The notes under the pieces: model-generated | Databases searched by the model: none | What the model saw: the letters and a program-made list of their open reading frames with translations, nothing else | What the model was told of the DNA's origin: nothing | Position numbers and translations under genes: made by a program | Assembly (NCBI GenBank): GCA_019412865.1 | Contig: DXOJ01000837.1 | Coordinates: 1 to 48,245, forward strand | Direction of reading: 5' to 3' | Source: Bacteroides sp. | GTDB lineage: Bacteria; Bacteroidota; Bacteroidia; Bacteroidales; Bacteroidaceae | DNA: 48,245 bases | Shown here: positions 42,829 through 48,245 of the stretch, piece after piece | How the letters are laid out: each line of letters starts with the position of its first letter | How positions within the stretch are numbered: the first letter of the stretch is position 1

Positions 42829-44550
42829 TTACCATCCCGGATTATTAGGTTTCAGAGCCGGATTCCGCTGAATTTCTTCACTTGGGATGGGCCACAGATA
42901 ATCTCTTTCCGTAAACTTACGGGTAAAGCGAATCTCTCCGGTAAAGTCTTTCTCCTGACGATTATTCAGATATTGCACAGCCAACCCCCAACGTCTTAAA
43001 TCACTGAAACGATGTCCTTCACCAACAAGTTCCACAGCCCGCTCGTGCATAATACGCTCGAACATATCCTCTTTATCTGAAACCTGTAACCAGACCGGTC
43101 CGCTATTTAATGCCGGCATATTCGTTGACTGTCTTTTTCTTACCTTATTCAGTTCAGCGACAGCCTTGTCCAATTGGTTATCTTCATTATAAGCTTCAGC
43201 CAGCATCAATAATACATCTGCAAAACGAATGATAGGGAAGTTGATAGGAGTGTAATTACGATTGGTGATAGCACCACCCATATCTTCAATCGGGACAAAC
43301 TTCCGGTAAAAATACACATTCCAGCCTCTGTCATTCTGAATAAAACCATTGGCCACCGTAGTACCTGCCGCAATCGCATACAATTGCTTTTTAGCCCCTG
43401 TTCCCACTATATAGCCATTATAATAAGAGTAAGGAACAATCAATGACTGCATCATTCTCGGATCTCTTCCTCTGTAAATCTCACCTAACAGAGTGGTATC
43501 AGGGATTGTTTCCAATTTCTGTTTGGTCGAATTCAAGGTTGCCTGAAACGCTTTTTTCTTCACTGCATCACTTTCATTATATCCGGGAATATAATTATTC
43601 CAGTTAAACTTCTGTCCATCCTTCTCTTCATACATATCCGCCAAAGTTACCGACGGCATACAAGTAGCACGACCACCGCCATAAGAGCCGCGTGTTCCAT
43701 ACAAAGTACAAAGCGGCATACCATACAAATTGTCAGTAGTACCTTTATTTTGAATGGCAAATACCGTTTCATTATCATTAGGAACCGGTCCTGCCGAAGT
43801 GAACAAAGTCAGATAATCCGGATACAATTGATAACCATACTGATTGGTTTTGTTATATACAATTTCCTCAAAATCGGCAATCGCTTCAGACCAATTCTTT
43901 GTATAAAGATATGCTTTTCCACGTAATGCATAAGCCGCTCCCTTTGTCGCCCTTCCATAGTCGGAGACCGCCCATTTGAGAGGAAGGTTTGCAATAGCAA
44001 AAGTCAGATCTTTAATAATGAAATTCCAAACTTCCTCTCTTGAATTACGAGGCAGCAACATTTCATTGAAAGATTCGGAGACTTCCCAACTCTCATCATA
44101 GATAGGTACTCCGCCAAAAAAATCAGCTAAATGGAAATAATACAAAGCCCGCAGAAAATGAGCTTCTCCCAAGACGTTATTTTTCACCTGGTCGTCAATT
44201 GACATACCCGATACATTCTTAATAACGGTATTGGCACGCTGCACACCATCATAAGTGTCCCGCCAATTTTGCACCAGGAAATCATACGCACCGTTATATG
44301 TGCCCTGTTCAACAGGTCCGCCCGGTCCGTGACCTATATCCGAGTAAGTGTCGAAAAGAGGCATATAGCCATAAGCACCATAATCCTTCAGTTGGGCATA
44401 TACCCCCATAACTCCCGATTTGGCATCGGCTTCCGTTTTCCAATAGTTATTTTGAGCGACCTTATCATACGGAGCCACATCCAGATCATAACAGCTGCTG
44501 AATCCCAGTGTCACGGCAACCGCTACCATAATATAATTGACTGTTTTCAT
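42829..44550 (-). CDS. SusD/RagB family lipoprotein (third locus)
   Basis: A 573-residue SusD homologue with lipobox FSSC (Cys20) and the usual helical signatures (GVQRANTVIKNVSGM, LGEAHFLRALYYFHLADFFGG, ERAVELVGEGHRFSDLRRWG) and C-terminal NPALKPNNPGW. It follows susC by 11 nt. It should recognise a polymer or oligosaccharide with rhamnose and uronic acid, judged only from rhaM and the lyase-fold gene downstream. Confidence 0.95.
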   Translation of the reverse strand: MKTVNYIMVAVAVTLGFSSCYDLDVAPYDKVAQNNYWKTEADAKSGVMGVYAQLKDYGAYGYMPLFDTYSDIGHGPGGPVEQGTYNGAYDFLVQNWRDTYDGVQRANTVIKNVSGMSIDDQVKNNVLGEAHFLRALYYFHLADFFGGVPIYDESWEVSESFNEMLLPRNSREEVWNFIIKDLTFAIANLPLKWAVSDYGRATKGAAYALRGKAYLYTKNWSEAIADFEEIVYNKTNQYGYQLYPDYLTLFTSAGPVPNDNETVFAIQNKGTTDNLYGMPLCTLYGTRGSYGGGRATCMPSVTLADMYEEKDGQKFNWNNYIPGYNESDAVKKKAFQATLNSTKQKLETIPDTTLLGEIYRGRDPRMMQSLIVPYSYYNGYIVGTGAKKQLYAIAAGTTVANGFIQNDRGWNVYFYRKFVPIEDMGGAITNRNYTPINFPIIRFADVLLMLAEAYNEDNQLDKAVAELNKVRKRQSTNMPALNSGPVWLQVSDKEDMFERIMHERAVELVGEGHRFSDLRRWGLAVQYLNNRQEKDFTGEIRFTRKFTERDYLWPIPSEEIQRNPALKPNNPGW

Positions 44551-44561
44551 AATCGTATTTT

Positions 44562-47500
44562 TTAAAAGACTACATTCACACCTACCGTTATCTGCTTCAT
44601 CGTCGGATAAGTTGTACCACTTATCTCCGGATCAATCCCTTTATAGGAAGTAAAAGTTAGCATATTCTCCAAACTTGTGTATAGTCGAAGTTGGGATATA
44701 TCCAGCTTTTGAAGAAGTTTCTTAGGAATCTTGTACCCTATCTGAACATTCTTTAATCGCAAATATGACTTATTCTGAACCCAAAAATCACTCGGCTGGG
44801 CATTTAACGTATTCAACCCGGTCAGTAATCTGGGATAAGTGGCATTTGTACGCCCTTCCCGCCAGGCACCTTCGGCTATTTCTTTGTTGATTACATCTCC
44901 ATAATTAATATATCCCATATAGAATTTATCTTGCCAATATACCTGCAAACCGGCATTTCCCTGGAACAAACAAGAGAAGTCGAATCCATTCCATTCTGCC
45001 CCTAAGGAGAAGCCATACGTCAGACGGGGAGCAAGTCCATGCCCTACTGCATATTTATCATTATCGTCGATGACACCGTCACCATTCAAATCTTTATATA
45101 AGAAATCGCCTTTCTTCGGAGTTCCATAAGAAGCAAACGGGTTAACACGTTGTCCGGTAGCAGGATCGACCGGTGCGTCTTTAATCATCTTTTCAACAAA
45201 CAACATATCTTCGTCCGTTTGAAGAATCCGGTCTACCGCCAATACATATTGAATATTGATAGGATAGCCTTCCTGAATCATGTTCGTCCCCGAAATCGAT
45301 CTTTCCTCTCCTTTAAACCGGGTTACTTCATTATCTATGAAAGTAAAATTACCACCCACAAAATAGTTTACTTTACCAATCCTATGATTCCACTTCAGAT
45401 TCATCTCCATACCTCTATTCCGCACTCTTGCTGCATTTTGAGTAGGGATAGACGCATTACCAACAAGCAATGGTGCCGGCAGATCGATAAGAATATCATG
45501 TGTATCTTTATTGAAAAATTCTATTGTTCCATCCAACTTTGAGCCAAAAAGACTGAAGTCAAGTCCGATATTGGTGACATAGGTCGTTTCCCATGAAACC
45601 AACGCATTAGCTAACTGTATCTGTGCCAACCCCGGCACAACAGAGTTTCCTAAGACATAATTATCTTTATTGTACACAGACTGGTATTCATAATTATCTA
45701 CCGCATTATTACCCAATGCACCCCATGAAAGCCTCAACTTCAACATATCCAGCCATTTAATTGAATTCATAAAGTTTTCTTCCGACATACGCCATCCCAA
45801 GGAGAAGGAAGGGAACGTCCCCCACCGGTGATCTTTATGGAAGCGGGAAGAACCGTCCCGACGAATATTCCCTTCAAACAGATATTTGTCCGCCCATGAC
45901 AGATTTATTCGTCCGAAATAAGAACGCATCACCCAGTCTGTGGCAGCCCCACTTGTTTCAGAATCCCCGGTGGCACCATTAATGACCGACAAATTATCTG
46001 CAAGAAGATCGTATCTCTTCGCCTCAAACCATTTTACATTATCCTTTTCCTGACTGGCTCCCGCCAATATGCCTACATCCAGCTTATCAAAAAAAGTCTT
46101 CTGATAGCGAGCTACCACATCAGCTACATGATGCGTATTAGTCCAATTCTTATTCCTTACAAACGTTCTACCGGCTGCCATCTGGGTTATTGTGTTGGAT
46201 TGAAAACTCCAACGGTCAGCATAAACCGGAGTCTCTTCCTCTTGCAGATTATTACGGCGATACGTGTAAGAAGCCTCTATATTTAAACCTTTGAAAACCT
46301 TTATATTCGCCCAGAAACGGGAAGTGAGATTATTAACTTCAATATCTCCCTGATACATATTCAGATGATAAAGAGGACTTTGTACCTGCTGATTTTCCTC
46401 CGGATTCTCGGCAGATCCATACCTGCCATCCGGATGCCGGTAGACAATACCGGGACTGGAGATGTTACTAAAAAGCGAACTCATGTATTTGGAACCCATC
46501 TCGGCATTTGATTTCAGACCGCTGATATTCATCCCCATTGTAATCCAAGGCTTTAGTTCGGCATTCACGTTCAGACGGGCAGTAAATCTCTCATAAGCCG
46601 AATTCTCCACAATACCCGGATTGTTCAGATAAGCCACAGAGCCAAATGCTTTCAGTTTCTGGTTTCCGACAGAGAATGATAAATTATGATTAGTAGACAC
46701 CCCTGTTGAAAAAACTTCATCCTCCCACTTTGTGTTCGGATACAAGTAAGGTTCATTGGGGTGAACTCTCCATTCCGCTATTTTCCGTTCCGAATATACC
46801 GGCATTGCCGTCGGGTCAACATTATAAGCCGCTTCGTTATAATACTCCATATAATCGGCATAGTTGTATACAGTTTCAATTGTATTCGAAGGTTTCTGGA
46901 AAGAAACATACCCATTATAGGAAATCGACGCTTTGCCTTCCGAGCCTTTCTTGGTCGTTATTAAAATGACTCCATTGGCAGCTCTTGAACCATAGATAGC
47001 AGAAGATGACGCATCTTTCAGTACAGATACTGATTCTACATCCTGTGGGTTAACCTCATTTATATTTCCTTCTGCCCCATCAATAATAATCAATGGCGAA
47101 GAATTATTCAGAGTTCCCTGTCCTCTGATAAGCAAGGTAGCTCCATCGTTATTAGGACGGGCTGATCCCTGATTGACATACAGTCCCGAACTTAATCCTG
47201 CCAATCCGGTTGAAAGGCTGGTCATCGGGCGGCTTTCAGCCTGTTCTGCCAGATTCACCGTAGATACCGAACCTGTCAGATTCACTTTTTTCTGGGTGGC
47301 GTATCCTACTACCACCACTTCTTCCAGTGTTTTCCCATCCTCAACCAGAGTAATAGTCGCTCCATTAGCCTTTGATGCAATCATTTCCTGAGAAGCATAT
47401 CCCATATAAGAAATGACAAGTATATCTTTTGCCTGAACATTGACAGAAAACCGCCCCTCTATATTAGTGATAGTCCCCGTTTGCTTCCCTTTTACCTGAA

Positions 47501-47654
47501 CGGTAGCTCCAATCAGGGGCTCATTGTTCACATCTACGACTTTACCGCTTATATTTAACGGATCTTGAGCCCACAGATCTCCTATCGGGATCATGAGCAT
47601 GAACATAATCACATATAATGAATATATTCCTTTACTGATGTTTCTCTGTTTCAT
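44562..47654 (-). CDS. SusC/RagA TonB-dependent transporter (third locus)
   Basis: A 1030-residue outer-membrane transporter with a signal peptide (to about LWAQ, 27-30). It has a carboxypeptidase-regulatory-like domain (about 34-115), VVVGYATQKKVNLTGSVSTV, the plug motif DASSSAIYGSRAANGVILITTKKG and a barrel ending in Phe. It starts only 24 nt after the stop of the truncated lyase gene, so transcription must enter from upstream, at or beyond the window edge. No promoter is visible in the spacer. Confidence 0.95.
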   Translation of the reverse strand: MKQRNISKGIYSLYVIMFMLMIPIGDLWAQDPLNISGKVVDVNNEPLIGATVQVKGKQTGTITNIEGRFSVNVQAKDILVISYMGYASQEMIASKANGATITLVEDGKTLEEVVVVGYATQKKVNLTGSVSTVNLAEQAESRPMTSLSTGLAGLSSGLYVNQGSARPNNDGATLLIRGQGTLNNSSPLIIIDGAEGNINEVNPQDVESVSVLKDASSSAIYGSRAANGVILITTKKGSEGKASISYNGYVSFQKPSNTIETVYNYADYMEYYNEAAYNVDPTAMPVYSERKIAEWRVHPNEPYLYPNTKWEDEVFSTGVSTNHNLSFSVGNQKLKAFGSVAYLNNPGIVENSAYERFTARLNVNAELKPWITMGMNISGLKSNAEMGSKYMSSLFSNISSPGIVYRHPDGRYGSAENPEENQQVQSPLYHLNMYQGDIEVNNLTSRFWANIKVFKGLNIEASYTYRRNNLQEEETPVYADRWSFQSNTITQMAAGRTFVRNKNWTNTHHVADVVARYQKTFFDKLDVGILAGASQEKDNVKWFEAKRYDLLADNLSVINGATGDSETSGAATDWVMRSYFGRINLSWADKYLFEGNIRRDGSSRFHKDHRWGTFPSFSLGWRMSEENFMNSIKWLDMLKLRLSWGALGNNAVDNYEYQSVYNKDNYVLGNSVVPGLAQIQLANALVSWETTYVTNIGLDFSLFGSKLDGTIEFFNKDTHDILIDLPAPLLVGNASIPTQNAARVRNRGMEMNLKWNHRIGKVNYFVGGNFTFIDNEVTRFKGEERSISGTNMIQEGYPINIQYVLAVDRILQTDEDMLFVEKMIKDAPVDPATGQRVNPFASYGTPKKGDFLYKDLNGDGVIDDNDKYAVGHGLAPRLTYGFSLGAEWNGFDFSCLFQGNAGLQVYWQDKFYMGYINYGDVINKEIAEGAWREGRTNATYPRLLTGLNTLNAQPSDFWVQNKSYLRLKNVQIGYKIPKKLLQKLDISQLRLYTSLENMLTFTSYKGIDPEISGTTYPTMKQITVGVNVVF

Positions 47655-47678
47655 AGATATTAATTATTAAAGATTATT

Positions 47679-48206
47679 TTATTCAATACAGCGTCCATGA
47701 GTCAAAACCACCGGACCTAACAAATGCAGGTTATGAGCCGTACGATCATTGGTACGCAAAACTTCATTAAAGACTTTCTCCTCCGGATAACGGGCATGCC
47801 CTACCTCCCACAGTGTAAATACTGATTGATCGTTGTAGTTAATCCAAGAGTCTTCACCTGTATAGAATCCTCCCTTGATAGAAGCATCTTTAGTGATATA
47901 AAAATCAGCATAGAAGAGTAAAGGCAATTTAATACTCTCACCGGTAGGAGCTACATAATGATGAAGATCCAGCCCGTTCAAACGTCCCATTTCTGCTGCT
48001 ATCATTAGCAAATTAGTCGATAATCCTGCATACTGTAAGGCTCTGTTCGGCTTCGTAGTCTGTCCGTAATGAGTCAATGCAAAATGCCTGTAACGATCCA
48101 TTATCTCTCCATCTTGTGTTGGCCATGAGCCGGGTTCACCACAGTAAGGCGGTTGTCCTTTCATCAAAATGATACCCTCAATTACCTTCCTTACCCGTTG
48201 GCGGAA
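47679..48206 (-). pseudogene. 5'-truncated alginate-lyase-superfamily gene
   Basis: About 175 codons of open frame homologous to the C-terminal part of the lyase domain at 40959-42443. Shared blocks include GIILMKGQPP against GCILMDGDTP, IMDRYRH against IYDRYRH, ALQYAG against GLQYTH, and NGLDLHHYVAPTGE against NGLDLFAYTAPTGE. Homology reaches back to about 48206. Directly upstream in frame is TAA (48209-48207), and the preceding codons (MHNFLNINILSF) do not resemble the family. The N-terminal half, with the Asn-His pair, is therefore missing, so it is probably inactive. It precedes susC by 24 nt. If the true gene continues beyond the window after a frameshift instead, the break is still at this point. 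Confidence 0.72.
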
Positions 48207-48245
48207 TTAAAAAGATAATATATTGATGTTTAAAAAGTTGTGCAT

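Overview
The window looks like Bacteroides DNA, most likely from the B. ovatus/xylanisolvens/thetaiotaomicron group (inference). It holds three SusC/SusD pairs, lipoproteins with acidic residues after the lipid-anchored cysteine, a hybrid two-component regulator, BACON and TIG domains, and promoters of the Bacteroides type (TTTG at -33, TAnnTTTG at -7). Nearly all of it is carbohydrate-utilisation DNA: three adjacent polysaccharide utilisation loci (PULs) separated by short intergenic regions. I see no tRNA, rRNA, CRISPR array or insertion sequence, and no gene-free stretch longer than 300 bases.

Region 1 (64-19559) begins with a decayed GH31 glycosidase on the plus strand. It is followed by an 11-gene minus-strand alginate locus read from 18599 down to 1719: SusC, SusD, TIG-domain glycan-binding lipoprotein, PL6 lyase, PL17 oligoalginate lyase, KdgF cupin, MFS transporter, SDR reductase (probably 4-deoxy-L-erythro-5-hexoseulose uronate reductase), PL38-like lyase, an alpha/beta-hydrolase esterase and a jelly-roll lyase-like lipoprotein. 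A divergent GntR/FadR-type regulator (18840-19559) is the likely controller. The intergenic region holds a near-perfect 30-bp palindrome made of two GntR-type boxes, and this palindrome contains the -33 element of the susC promoter. The pathway runs from surface capture and depolymerisation through unsaturated uronate and DEH to KDG. KDG kinase and aldolase are not in the window.

A small HU-like DNA-binding protein (19644-20129) sits between loci behind a bidirectional terminator.

Region 2 (20329-38006) is an unusual locus. It has SusC/SusD, a DUF3823-like lipoprotein, a TIG-NHL lipoprotein, three endonuclease/exonuclease/phosphatase (EEP) family proteins (one predicted surface-exposed), two GH130 enzymes (one lipoprotein, one cytoplasmic), an MFS transporter and a hybrid two-component system. 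It encodes no recognisable endo-glycanase, which suggests that a phosphodiester bond is cut at the surface and that beta-mannosides are processed inside the cell. A 44-bp element (41 of 44 identical) occurs upstream of both minus-strand transcription units, exactly 21 nt from a -7 box each time, and is the best candidate for the regulator's binding site.

Region 3 (38195-48206) is a minus-strand locus: a 5'-truncated alginate-lyase-superfamily gene at the window edge, SusC, SusD, an L-rhamnose mutarotase (RhaM), a BACON-plus-alginate-lyase-fold lipoprotein, a double-BACON lipoprotein with a C-terminal binding module, and a sialate-O-acetylesterase-type esterase. The set suggests an acetylated polymer containing uronate and rhamnose, but the substrate is not determined by the sequence. 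No regulator or promoter for this locus is visible in the window.
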